From the NCBI GenBank assembly GCA_017521285.1, contig JAFXDG010000099.1:24282-88281 (forward strand): a stretch of DNA of 64,000 bases, written 5' to 3'. A program made the position numbers and the translations under genes. This DNA comes from Bacteroidaceae bacterium (lineage in GTDB: Bacteria; Bacteroidota; Bacteroidia; Bacteroidales; Bacteroidaceae). Positions 14,946-23,919 of the stretch are shown one piece after another; the first letter of the stretch is position 1; the number at the start of each line of letters is the position of its first letter. The notes below the pieces were generated by a model that had not been told where the DNA came from, did no database searches, and saw only the letters and a program-made list of their open reading frames with translations.

Positions 14946-17900
14946 TTATACGCTTTCTTCGATAGTTCTTATTTCAGCATCGGTTAGTCCGTATATATCA
15001 TAAACGATTTTGTCTATCTGACTTTCTATACATTTTCGTTCTGTTGACTCATTATTGTTTACAAGTATAGATACTAAATTTTCTATGTTTTTTATTGCTT
15101 TGATATCAGTGTTTTGTGGAAATGGTAAGACATTTAAAGCATAAATTCTAAATTGAGCCATTGTACGACCTTTTTGTCCATACAATCCATTTTGATATAG
15201 AAAAGATAGTAATTTTGAATTTAAGAGTCCCATCCAAAATAGCATAGAATATCCGATTTTATCTTTTATTATGTATACATTTTGATGTGCAACTGCAAAT
15301 TCTTCTGAACGCGGTAAAGAAACACAGATTGTATCTCCTGTTTTTCTCAATAGTGCTCTTGCTCCTTGATGTAAGTTGTTTTTTGCACAGTATAATGAAG
15401 GTATATATCCTATTCCGACAAATCCATTTCGTCGCATTTCACTATCAATTAATACAGGAAGATATCCATTTTGCTTATTGTATGTTAGAATTGATTTGTC
15501 AATTTGAATGTCATGTTCCCCTTCGATAAATGCAACATAGTTGCATATGTCGTGATAATCTAATGAATTATATATTTTTTCCGCAATATGATGTTTATAT
15601 GCACACAATTCATTATTAATTACTTCCACTAATCGTTTATGTTCAGAAATCAGCATTCTAATATCAGTTCTGTTTTTCTGTGATAAAAAGGATCTAATAT
15701 CTGCTATCGCTGCAAACGTACTATTAGAGTTGTCTTTCTGAATAATTGATATGGCAGATGATACGGTAGGTGCATTAAATATAGAAAAACCTAAATCTGC
15801 AAAAAGTCCTATTTTATGCTTAAACAATTGCATCCTTAAATCTTTGTATTTGGGCATATTGAGGAATGTGTCAGGGGTAATGTATGCTAAAACTCCGTTT
15901 TCACAACATATGTTTAATGCCAATTTATAAAACCATTTATAAAAATCTCTGCACCCATTTGATACATCAAAATAAACTTTTATGTATTCATTAATTAGTT
16001 TTTGAAGTTCTTGTGCTTCTGTCCATTTCCCTTCTGACTCTAACCGTTTTACAGGAGAACCCTTTCCACTTAAAAACATATACGGCGGATTCCCAATCAC
16101 AATATCAAATCCGCTCTTTTCGTCTCCTCGGTTGAAAACATCGCTGAACCAGGTGTGCCAAAGGAAGAATTGATTGGTTTCGGCAAGATTGAGTTTCTTC
16201 AGTTGTGCCAGTTTGCTTGCATCGATAGCTTGTGATTCCAGCAGGGTATTGATGGTGGCGGCTATTTCACGTTGCAATTCCAGTTTGCGGGTATGGTCGG
16301 AGCATGAGTAGTAACGGGTAAGGAGTTGCGAAACGATTTTCTGATGGCGGTTCTTCTCGTCATCAAACAGCATCACTTCGCCTTTGTCCTTTTTGCTTTC
16401 TCGCTTGTATGTCAGTTCGCTGAGGTCGATACCTTCAAAACTTTCAATCAGTGAGTTGCCCTGCATAATCTTGTAGTCAAGGTTGGGAAGTGGCGATGGC
16501 GTTTCTTCATCCACTACGATAGAGAGCCAAAAGCGGAGGCGAGCGATGTCAACAGCTCCTTTCTCAATATCCACACCATAGATGTTGTTTTGGATAATGC
16601 TTTTCTTCAGTGCGGCACGGTCGTAATGCTCACCACTCAACACCTCACGGCAATGCAACAGTTCGTTGAGCAGGCCCATGGGGAAAGCGCCCGAACCGAT
16701 GGCAGGGTCGCATATCTTAACCTCTTCAAGGGCGGCAAGCAGTTTGGGTTTCTTGTTGTCGGGGATGTCGGTCACTCCCTCTTCGGGTGAAAGCACAAAC
16801 TTGCGTATCTTTTCGCTGGCAATGCTTGTGTTGGTATCAAGATAGGCAATGAGCGATTCCTGACACATGTAGCGTACAATCTCTTTGGGGGTATAGAAGG
16901 CACCTTTGTCCTTGTTGTCCTCCAGCAGGTTTTCAAATATCTTACCAAGCATCTCGGGGTCAACACCTACTTCGGCATCGTTGGGGTCGTTCTCGTCGAT
17001 GGTAAAGTTGTATTCGCTGAAGAACTGGAACAGGCGTTGGAAATAGTCAGCAGGGAAACGGCTTTCCGGCTCGTCTTCTGCATCGCGTTCGAAGAGTCCA
17101 CCGTTCAAGTAAGGTATATCTTTCCATTCCCGAAGCAGTTGCAAGTCCCAATTGTAGGCTCTGAACACCGCTTCGCGTTCATCGGGCTTGGTGTTCAACA
17201 CGCCGAAGAAGAGCGGTTCGAGCACTGCATCAAGATAATCGTGCTGATAGGCTGAACGGTTAAACATATTCTGCATATAGTTCAAGTCGCCACACATCCA
17301 ACCCTTCCGTTGCAGGAAATGCAGGAACGTAATACGTCCCATCATCTTCTTGATGTAATCGCGTATCTTCTTCTCGTCGTAACCGAATGCCTGCATCAAG
17401 GCAGCATTGGGTGTACCCTGTACCTTTTCTTCCCACTTGTTGCCCACTTTGACATAGCGTTTACCGGTGACATATTGGATAAAGTCGGCATACTGATTGC
17501 GGTACTTGTCAAAGAATTCATCGGACAGTGCTTCCACAGAGAAGGCCGTTTTCAGGTTCTCGAACGAGATTCCCTTCTTTTGCAGTAAGTTGAAACGTTC
17601 GATGGGTGTGCGGTAAAGCAAGTTTCCATTTCCAAACACGTAAGTATAGCGTTTGGGCGAGGTGGCTTCTCCCTTGATGTCGCTAATGAAGGACAGGCGC
17701 CAATGGTCACCACTATCGAATACCACCAAGGCACCTTCAAACTCACCCCATGTGGGATTGATGAACGACTTTACCAGATTGCGAAGCCCCACACGCCTGT
17801 TGGCAACGGAGCCTTGACTGATTTTGTAGTGAAACAGACCGATGCGGTAGCCGTCGGTGGTGTCGATACAGCCTAAATAGTAACCCTCATCAGTGGTATT

Positions 17901-18035
17901 ATTGATAATCTTTTCTGGCGTGCTTTTCAACTCGCTTGCCTGAAACAGGTTTTGAAGGACAGTGTACCATTTGGCAAGGTTGAACGATGACTGGAAAATA
18001 GTTCTTAATGAATCTGATGTGTAAGTTGAAGTCAT
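14946..18035 (-). CDS. Eco57I-type N6-adenine DNA methyltransferase with C-terminal target-recognition region
   Basis: 1029 residues. KGAFYTPKEIVRYM (377-390) opens the methylase domain, motif I DPAIGSGAF (443-451) binds S-adenosylmethionine and motif IV NPPY (649-652) flips and methylates adenine. The last 370 residues hold a TaqI-like specificity region (LYGQKGRTMAQFRIYALNVLPFP-like segment near 955-980). The N-terminal 370 residues are helical, as in type I/IIG subunits; no PD-(D/E)xK nuclease is evident. With the PLD-helicase gene 128 bases upstream on the same strand it probably forms a two-gene restriction-modification system in which the helicase partner restricts. Base composition drops sharply just after NPPY, from about half GC to below one third. 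Confidence 0.85.
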   Translation of the reverse strand: MTSTYTSDSLRTIFQSSFNLAKWYTVLQNLFQASELKSTPEKIINNTTDEGYYLGCIDTTDGYRIGLFHYKISQGSVANRRVGLRNLVKSFINPTWGEFEGALVVFDSGDHWRLSFISDIKGEATSPKRYTYVFGNGNLLYRTPIERFNLLQKKGISFENLKTAFSVEALSDEFFDKYRNQYADFIQYVTGKRYVKVGNKWEEKVQGTPNAALMQAFGYDEKKIRDYIKKMMGRITFLHFLQRKGWMCGDLNYMQNMFNRSAYQHDYLDAVLEPLFFGVLNTKPDEREAVFRAYNWDLQLLREWKDIPYLNGGLFERDAEDEPESRFPADYFQRLFQFFSEYNFTIDENDPNDAEVGVDPEMLGKIFENLLEDNKDKGAFYTPKEIVRYMCQESLIAYLDTNTSIASEKIRKFVLSPEEGVTDIPDNKKPKLLAALEEVKICDPAIGSGAFPMGLLNELLHCREVLSGEHYDRAALKKSIIQNNIYGVDIEKGAVDIARLRFWLSIVVDEETPSPLPNLDYKIMQGNSLIESFEGIDLSELTYKRESKKDKGEVMLFDDEKNRHQKIVSQLLTRYYSCSDHTRKLELQREIAATINTLLESQAIDASKLAQLKKLNLAETNQFFLWHTWFSDVFNRGDEKSGFDIVIGNPPYMFLSGKGSPVKRLESEGKWTEAQELQKLINEYIKVYFDVSNGCRDFYKWFYKLALNICCENGVLAYITPDTFLNMPKYKDLRMQLFKHKIGLFADLGFSIFNAPTVSSAISIIQKDNSNSTFAAIADIRSFLSQKNRTDIRMLISEHKRLVEVINNELCAYKHHIAEKIYNSLDYHDICNYVAFIEGEHDIQIDKSILTYNKQNGYLPVLIDSEMRRNGFVGIGYIPSLYCAKNNLHQGARALLRKTGDTICVSLPRSEEFAVAHQNVYIIKDKIGYSMLFWMGLLNSKLLSFLYQNGLYGQKGRTMAQFRIYALNVLPFPQNTDIKAIKNIENLVSILVNNNESTERKCIESQIDKIVYDIYGLTDAEIRTIEESV

Positions 18036-18058
18036 GATGTTATGATTGTTAGATTATT

Positions 18059-18129
18059 GGAACACAGAGACACGAAGACACAGAGAATCTTTTATGATAG
18101 CTCTCTGTGCCTCTGTGTCTCTGTGTCCT
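18059..18129. repeat. Palindrome between restriction genes (AT-flavoured family-2 arms)
   Basis: ACACAGAGACACGAAGACAC (about 18061-18080) faces TCTCTGTGCCTCTGTGTCTC across a short loop. The arms have the same wording as family 2 at 32.2 and 53.6 kb, but with A/T where those have G/C, on both arms at once. It sits in the 128-base gap inside the restriction operon and could attenuate methyltransferase expression. Confidence 0.8.
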
Positions 18130-18163
18130 GATAAATAATGATGCATAGTAATAGTGTACTCTC

Positions 18164-21100
18164 CTATACGAAAGTTTCTGAAATAATGATTTGTGGGTCA
18201 GAGGCATGTTGCGCTTCGCGGCGTTGCTCTTTGTTTTGGGTTTGGTACTCGCCGAGCAGGCTGGTTATTTTGCCTTGCAGTTGGTATTCGTCCTGCTTCA
18301 TTTTGGCACGGTCGTTCTTGTACTCACGCGACAAGGCTTTGAGGTAACGGGGCAGTTGGGCATAGATACCTTCGTTGATATATGCCATCAGTACATCGCA
18401 TTGCGACTTCAGTTCGTTGTCTGTCGTTATCTGCTTGATGATTCGCAAGAACTTGTTGGCTTCGAGCGAAGTCTTGTCAAGGTCGGTGCGGTTGATGGAC
18501 GAAGTGTCGGCTGCTTCCACATACTCGGTGGTGTATCGGGCCAAGGCACTGTTCACATGTTGGTAGTGCTGTGCTTCATTCGTGAAGGATGCAGCCTGTT
18601 CTTCGGGGCTGGCTTTGAGGTATTTCACTGCTTCAAGGAAGTCTATCACATCAACACCTGTGGGAGTGGCCAGATAGAACTCTGTTTTCACGTTGGAAGA
18701 GACAAAGATGATGGACTTCCCGCTATGTTTGCCAGTATCGCGCATTACGCGGCTCTTCATGGGTAGTGCCTTGATTTTGTGATACAGTTTGCGGTCGCTG
18801 TTGTAGAGTTCGCGCACCTCGCGCAACAGGGCAATCTTCTTGTCGATACTGTCCTTCACCTGGTTGTCAAACATTTGGAACTCTTTTACAATCTCCTCCT
18901 TGGAATAGATTTGGGCATCCTCGCCAAAGGCCGAATGGAAACCTTGCAGTTTGACAAGGGCATTCTTGTAGAGTTGGATTTCCTTGTCGCCCTGTTGCGA
19001 AGGATAGAACATGTAGTTGTAGATGTTGGGAGCCACAGAGCCGATACGGTTCACACGACCAATGCGCTGCATCAGTCGGGTGGCGTTCCAAGGGGAATCG
19101 TAGTTGACAATCACATTGGAACGGTGCAGATTGACACCTTCGGCCAACACGTCGGAGGTGATGATGATGTTGTACCGCATAGAATCGCTGGCATAGTTGG
19201 CATCGAAGTTCTCCTTGATGGTTTGTCCCAAACGGTTGCGGTTGGAGGCTGTGACCATCAGCACGTCGGTACGTCCCAGCTCCTTGGTGAGCCTTTCGTA
19301 CAAATAGGTAAGGGTATCGACACTTTCAGAGAACAGTACCAGTTTGCCTGCCGGATTGATGCTTCTGTTGAAGAATACTTGGATGAGGTTGTCGCGGAAC
19401 TTGTCGAACTTCGGATCGTCGTTCTCTTTCTCCCAATCGGCATTGAGGCGTTCCAATATCTCACGGTCATGATGGAGCATTTCCAGAAAATCGGGACTGA
19501 AAGCATCGGCAGAGAAGAGGATGTCCTCGGCTGCATATCCCTTTGTGATGGCATATTCGATAATCTCGTCAAGCTCCATGTCTTTTGCTTGCAGGTCTTT
19601 CACCTTCAGGTCGGGGGCAATGATTACCTTGTCTTCATCGAACATCTTGATCATGTCGGTGGTGATGCGGAGCAGGGTGCGCAGTGACTTCTTGAAAGCA
19701 TAGAAACTGCTTTCCAACCGTTTGACCATGTGTACACGGTAGATGCCTGCCAATGTCTGGCCGATGTGTACGGCGTTCTTGTACTTGTCGCGATACTCAG
19801 GTTTCAGGAACTCTACGGCACGGTAGCGGGCATAGGTCAACCCTTTGCCTTTGGGATTGTCTTCTGACGGGCCATCGGTCAGTTGCTTCAGGGTTTCATA
19901 GAAACGGTTGCTTGTGTCGGAATCCATCACATACTCCAGTTCGTTGGGTGGCAGGATGTGTGGGAATATGATGCCTTGCGACTGGATGTCGGCCTTGTAA
20001 TCGGGGTCGTTCAGGATGTTGTTGCGTGTACGGCGGACGGTCACCTTGTCAATCACCTTGCTGCGTATCTGCTCGTATATCTTATCCACTTCGGCGGTGA
20101 CATCACGCTGGTCGCGTTCGCGCATCAACCGTTTGTAGTCCAAGATGTGGCCGGAGAAGAAGGCTTTCAGGTTGGGCACACCGTCGATGGTGCAGCTTTG
20201 GCTGTTCTGGAACAAGAGCAATTGGTTCTGCAAATCATCGGGGCGGTTGTTGAGCGGGGTGGCCGAAAGGAGCATCACTTTCTTCTGTGTGTCGCGCACA
20301 AGGCCGCTGTTGCATCGGGGAGACTTGCATATTCTCTGCAACTCGTCGTACTTGCCCGAACTGTCGCTGCGGAAACCGTGGGCTTCATCGACGATGATGA
20401 GGTCAAACTCTTCCTTGTCCTTGTATTGGTCGCGCCCGTCAAGCACCTTGGACAGACTGCCATTGGTGACGAACTGTGCTTTCTTGTAGATACCGAACAG
20501 TTTGAACGTGTTTCGCCAGTTGTCTTCCAATGCCGGTGGATAAACGACAAGGATATTGGTGTTCTTACCGTTTGCCTCCACAAACCGTTTGGCTATCATG
20601 GTGGCTATCATGGTTTTTCCCAAACCCACAACATCGGCCAAGAAAAGGCCGTTGTGCTGCATCAGCATCTGGTAGCCTTGGATGACGGCATCTTTCTGAT
20701 ACTTCAGGTCCTTCACACCGTCGGGCAATTGGATGGTAAAGTCATCCTCCACCTGGTCACCAAAGGCTTCAATCAATACCTTTATATATAGTTCGTACGG
20801 AGTCGGTTGGTAGCCAAGGAAGGTCTGGTCTTTGTAGGCTGCAATATCGTCAGTGGTCAGAGGGATGGCTTCGTTCCACAGCGTCCAGAACTCATCGGAA
20901 CAGAATTTTACATCGTCGTAGTCCTTCATGGCCACATTCAGTTCGTACTGTGGCGGTTGCTTGATGCCAAGTCCTGAGTCGGATATGTTTGACGAGCCCA
21001 TGATGACCCACCCGTCGCTATGTTCACTATGGTGCTGTGGCAAGCAGAGGTAGAACTTGGCATGAAGGTTCTTGGTGGCATGGATACGCATCTGCAGGCG

Positions 21101-21469
21101 GCCATCCACAAGGTCGTTGCACATTTGCAGAATGCCCTGCTCCACTTCGGGAGAATATTGTGCCTGCAGGATGTCGTTCTTGAACTCTTCGCTATAGACC
21201 TTCTTGGCCTTCTCTTCGTCGGCCAACATCAGCAGGGCTTTGTTGTGACTGCGGAATATGTCATCGATGTTGATGCCTACCAGAATCTTTATTTCGGAAA
21301 CATCGCCCAATTCGCGACGTAGTTTGAAGTAACCCGACGAACGGAAAAATCCGACCACTGCCAGAAAGCGGTCGAAGTTTGCCATGCTTTGGGCTATCCC
21401 TTTGAGTTTGTCGAAGAGGGTGTTGCCCGGCGTGTTGTTGAAGAATTTGCTGCTTGTGGTCATACGCAT
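18164..21469 (-). CDS. PLD-nuclease / SNF2-family helicase of a restriction-like system
   Basis: About 1100 residues; the frame reaches a TTG at 21487, but ATG codons at 21469 and 21463 (MTTSSKFF) are more likely. In the 21487-based numbering, residues about 30-210 are a phospholipase-D-type nuclease domain with HAKFYL (His142, Lys144) and GSSN (164-167). A superfamily-2 helicase follows: DVVGLGKT (285-292), VDEAH (366-370), SATP (408-411), and a C-terminal helicase lobe with VNYDSPWNATRLMQRIGRVNR (motifs V-VI). The pair with the Eco57I-type methylase suggests translocation-coupled restriction of unmethylated DNA, with PLD as the nuclease. DISARM and BREX were considered, but their marker genes are absent. 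Base composition is core-like, unlike the preceding island genes. Confidence 0.82.
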   Translation of the reverse strand: MRMTTSSKFFNNTPGNTLFDKLKGIAQSMANFDRFLAVVGFFRSSGYFKLRRELGDVSEIKILVGINIDDIFRSHNKALLMLADEEKAKKVYSEEFKNDILQAQYSPEVEQGILQMCNDLVDGRLQMRIHATKNLHAKFYLCLPQHHSEHSDGWVIMGSSNISDSGLGIKQPPQYELNVAMKDYDDVKFCSDEFWTLWNEAIPLTTDDIAAYKDQTFLGYQPTPYELYIKVLIEAFGDQVEDDFTIQLPDGVKDLKYQKDAVIQGYQMLMQHNGLFLADVVGLGKTMIATMIAKRFVEANGKNTNILVVYPPALEDNWRNTFKLFGIYKKAQFVTNGSLSKVLDGRDQYKDKEEFDLIIVDEAHGFRSDSSGKYDELQRICKSPRCNSGLVRDTQKKVMLLSATPLNNRPDDLQNQLLLFQNSQSCTIDGVPNLKAFFSGHILDYKRLMRERDQRDVTAEVDKIYEQIRSKVIDKVTVRRTRNNILNDPDYKADIQSQGIIFPHILPPNELEYVMDSDTSNRFYETLKQLTDGPSEDNPKGKGLTYARYRAVEFLKPEYRDKYKNAVHIGQTLAGIYRVHMVKRLESSFYAFKKSLRTLLRITTDMIKMFDEDKVIIAPDLKVKDLQAKDMELDEIIEYAITKGYAAEDILFSADAFSPDFLEMLHHDREILERLNADWEKENDDPKFDKFRDNLIQVFFNRSINPAGKLVLFSESVDTLTYLYERLTKELGRTDVLMVTASNRNRLGQTIKENFDANYASDSMRYNIIITSDVLAEGVNLHRSNVIVNYDSPWNATRLMQRIGRVNRIGSVAPNIYNYMFYPSQQGDKEIQLYKNALVKLQGFHSAFGEDAQIYSKEEIVKEFQMFDNQVKDSIDKKIALLREVRELYNSDRKLYHKIKALPMKSRVMRDTGKHSGKSIIFVSSNVKTEFYLATPTGVDVIDFLEAVKYLKASPEEQAASFTNEAQHYQHVNSALARYTTEYVEAADTSSINRTDLDKTSLEANKFLRIIKQITTDNELKSQCDVLMAYINEGIYAQLPRYLKALSREYKNDRAKMKQDEYQLQGKITSLLGEYQTQNKEQRREAQHASDPQIIISETFV

Positions 21470-21487
21470 GACGAAAGCATCCGCCAA

Positions 21488-21911
21488 TTCCCCGAGAGCG
21501 AACAGTTTTTCTTGGTGGTTTTACCTTGATCAGTACATACAAAAAAGACGTGGGGAATCTGACTCGTTGTATGTTCTGCTTATCAAGGTCTTAGGAAACC
21601 CATAACTGTAGAACAACAACATCAGGCCCACGTCAATATGTATATAACAACCCTCTACGCCAAATGTGCGCCCAACTGTAAGGGTACAGTTGGGGCTACA
21701 CAGGTATGACAACGTAAAGGGATGCGTAATTGGATACACATCCCGCAGACACCTACCGTTGATTCATCTCCGACAGTTATTCAAAAGTTCCTAAGTTCTG
21801 ATAAGCCAAAGACAAAACGCTGAGTAAACGTCTTCTTTTAATATGTCCGCCACTCGTGGCTTGCCCCTTCACAGAGAAGGATGGGCACATGAGAGGCGAG
21901 GCAAAGGTACG
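21488..21911 (-). promoter_or_regulatory. Long structured leader of the helicase gene (or separate ncRNA)
   Basis: A TACCTTTG -7 element lies at 21911-21904 on the minus strand, about 430 bases before the gene. The transcript would contain a run of hairpins: 21875-21889 (CCTTC/GAAGG), 21849-21861 (GCCAC/GTGGC), 21719-24/21739-44 (GGGATG/CATCCC), 21671-21680/21685-21694 (perfect 10-bp stem around AGGG), and 21582-21588/21524-21530 enclosing 21567-21574/21535-21542. In the last loop CCCACGTC (21554-21547), followed by six U residues, is complementary to GACGTGGG at 21634-21627, giving either a pseudoknot or a terminator-like alternative. No credible protein frame is present. Confidence 0.5.
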
Positions 21912-22676
21912 ATTTAATTGTGAATTGTGAATTATGAATTATGAAGAATTTTGTGGAATATGTTGAAGAACACAAATTCAGGTACAATTTACCATTTACA
22001 AGGTACAGGTTATAGGTTGATGCGTTCGACGTTGAGACGAGTATTCGTTGAGACGTTTATACGTTGATGCGTTTATACGTTGAAGGGTTGAGACGACTAT
22101 GCGTTGATGCGTTAAAATGGGGCGACTTCGCTACGATGGCTATTGCGATGGTTATAGTGTTTGTGGTGATAGGTTGATGCGTTGATTCGTTGAGAGGTTG
22201 ATTCGTTGAGTTCAAGGTCAAAGGTCAAAAGTCAAAGGTTGAAGAGCGAAGGTTCAAAGTTCAAGGTTCCAAGCCATCAGCCATCGCCAACAGCCATTGC
22301 CATTACGAGATATGCTTAGTTGACCAAACAAGATAGCTTCTCGGGTCAAACAAGATAGCTTCTCGGGCTAAACAAGATAGCTTCTCGGGCCAAACAAGAT
22401 AGCTATAAGTGCCGGAGAAGATAGCTTCTGTTGATTCGTTTATTCGTTTATTCGTTGAAACGTTCGACGTTGAGGCGAATATTCGTTTATTCGTTGAGTG
22501 CAAGGTCAAAGGTAAAAAGTCAAAAGTCAAAAGTCAAAGGTCTAAGGTCGAAGCCATCTGCTATCGCTATCTGCCATCGCCATCAGCTATCGCCATTAGC
22601 CATCGCCATCAGACATCGCTATCTGCCATCGCTATCTGCCATCGCCATCAGCCATAGCCAATAGCTGTTTTGTCAC
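21912..22676. repeat. Repeat hub: mosaic of five or more micro-repeat families
   Basis: No gene. In order: AATTGTGAATTATGAATT (21917-21950); TACAATTTACCATTTACAAGG (21982-22002); many GTTGATGCGTTTATACGTTG variants (22017-22215 and 22430-22500); AAGGTCAAAAGTCAAAGG and TTCAAAGTTCAAGG (22203-22270 and 22503-22550); GCCATCAGCCATCGCC (22272-22300 and 22553-22660); and a 22-base tandem repeat. Each of the first four families occurs elsewhere in the window as a single hairpin or short patch. Confidence 0.85.
22324..22411. repeat. 22-base tandem repeat, four units
   Basis: Units begin at 22324, 22346, 22368 and 22390. The first three share AAACAAGATAGCTTCTCGGG with a change only in the two leading bases; the fourth decays after GATAGCT. 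A fifth partial unit (GAGAAGATAGCTTCTG) lies at 22415-22430. No spacers, so not CRISPR. Confidence 0.9.
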
Positions 22677-22683
22677 TATGCTT

Positions 22684-23196
22684 TACATCCACTGGTAATA
22701 ATTCCCACTTTTCTATTCCGTTCCTATTTCATCAAAGGGGAATGCTTTACGAGGGGTGATTTTATGCATATATATACAATGTACAAAGGCCGGAAGACAG
22801 AAAGCGGGAAATGCGTGTGCACACGTGCAGCCAACCGTGTGCACACGGTCGGCTGAGTTTCTTCAGATACTCTGCTATAGGTTGTGCTTACGGTCAATAG
22901 AGGGTGTGCACACGGACAGGAGGGGATGTGACTGAAAACGGGTGGAATGCATAATTATACAATCCGACTGCATGAATATGCAAAACTGACCGTGCGAGAA
23001 TCGCGTATATGGGCGGAAGTTTTCTTTTGGACGAAAATAGGCGAGAATTTTGAGAGGTGGATAAATGGTTGAACATCAGCTTGTAGATGAGGGTACATCA
23101 TCCCAAGGCTAAGGCTGCCTTAACCCTGAGATGGATAAAGGGGGAGAAGGGGAATTTTCTAATTCTTTACATGTTGAGGTGTGAAATGTTTACAAT
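22684..23196 (+). repeat. Family-3 long repeat, copy A
   Basis: About 0.5 kb aligned end to end, by eye at roughly 80 percent identity, with the reverse complement of 53840-54349. It contains three GTGTGCACAC palindromes (22815, 22837 and 22903 region), an ATTATACAATCCGACTG block and AAGGCTAAGGCTGCCTTAACC near its end. A 42-codon frame beginning MHNYTIRLHEYAKLTVRES (22948-23073) is partly kept in the other copy. No function is known; it may be a degenerate mobile or structural element. Confidence 0.85.
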
Positions 23197-23310
23197 ATCG
23201 GCAAAGAATGACGTGGGAAGAACAAGAATAGGATTCTGCCCGAAAGATCGGTTATATAAATTGGTTTACATGATGTCTCTGTCGGGGGGGCAAAGCGCCT
23301 TCTTTTCATT

Positions 23311-23427
23311 CTTTAGACGCGGATGACGCGGATAACGCAGATAAATTATAACCTATCGGGTATAATAATCAAGAAAAATCCGCGTCATCCGCGTCATCTG
23401 CGTCTGAAAAGTTAATTATGACACACC
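23311..23427. repeat. Family-1 palindrome, copy 2, inside a broken family-5 repeat
   Basis: Arms ACGCGGATGACGCGGAT and ATCCGCGTCATCCGCGTC enclose ATAACCTATCGGGTATAA; the right end reads AGTTAATTATGACACACC. The flanks CATGATGTCTCTGTC (23271-23285) and GTCAGCAT...ATTCTTCACTG (23439-23485) are the two halves of the repeat that is intact at 51176-51280, so this element appears to interrupt it. Confidence 0.75.
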
Positions 23428-23570
23428 CTCCTGTGGACGTCAGCATTAAGTATTCTGCTTGCATAAACAGATTCTTCACTGCGTTCAGAATGACAAAGAC
23501 TGCATAAATTGCAACAATTGGATCTTCATTCGGACTGTCTCAAGAATAGGGCGCCTGTGCGCAGATAAAG

Positions 23571-23603
23571 AAAAAAGGATGCTCCGATTTCTCGAAACAT
23601 CCT
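23571..23603 (-). terminator. Intrinsic terminator of the tRNA-Lys genes
   Basis: On the minus strand AGGATG (23603-23598) pairs with CATCCT (23581-23576), followed directly by a T-run (23575-23571). Confidence 0.8.
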
Positions 23604-23609
23604 GTCCTG

Positions 23610-23685
23610 TGGTACGCTCTCAGGGATTCGAACCCTGGACCCACTGATTAAGAGTCAGTTGCTCTACCAGCTGAGCTAAGAACGC
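23610..23685 (-). tRNA. tRNA-Lys (CTT), copy 2 of a tandem pair
   Basis: 76 nt including an encoded CCA end. The cloverleaf is complete: acceptor GCGTTCT/AGAGCGT, D arm AGCTCAGCTGGTAGAGC, anticodon loop CTCTTAA, variable loop and GGGTTCGAATCCC T arm. It is identical to the gene 24 bases away. Confidence 0.97.
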
Positions 23686-23709
23686 ATGTGCATTTGAGCT
23701 TTTTCGTTG

Positions 23710-23785
23710 TGGTACGCTCTCAGGGATTCGAACCCTGGACCCACTGATTAAGAGTCAGTTGCTCTACCAGCTGAGCTAAGAACGC
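23710..23785 (-). tRNA. tRNA-Lys (CTT), copy 1 of a tandem pair
   Basis: Identical 76-nt gene to 23610-23685 with encoded CCA. The two are probably made from one transcript that starts upstream of 23785 and ends at the hairpin near 23571. Confidence 0.97.
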
Positions 23786-23919
23786 ATGGTTCATTTCTCA
23801 AATGCGGTGCAAAGGTAGGCATTATTTTTGAACCTACCAAACATTTGGGCGAAAGTTTTTATAGCAGAATTTATACTATATTGATTATTAGAGCCTTCTG
23901 TCTGTAGATTTTTTAGGTA

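Noticed and set aside
18779-20791. Two plus-strand frames of about 300 codons
   Set aside because: They are antisense shadows of the PLD-helicase gene, which has complete motifs.
14946-21469. DISARM or BREX
   Set aside because: PLD, helicase and methylase features are present, but DrmB, DUF1998, PglZ and BrxC are not; the two-gene layout fits a restriction-modification pair better.
21530-21739. 69-codon minus-strand frame in the helicase leader
   Set aside because: It spans the pseudoknot-forming hairpins and has no start signal; structure explains the conservation better.
22324-22411. CRISPR array
   Set aside because: The repeats abut without spacers and no cas genes are near.
22409-22664. 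Frames in the repeat hub rich in RYLPSPSAIAI
   Set aside because: They are translations of the GCCATCGCCATCAG repeat.
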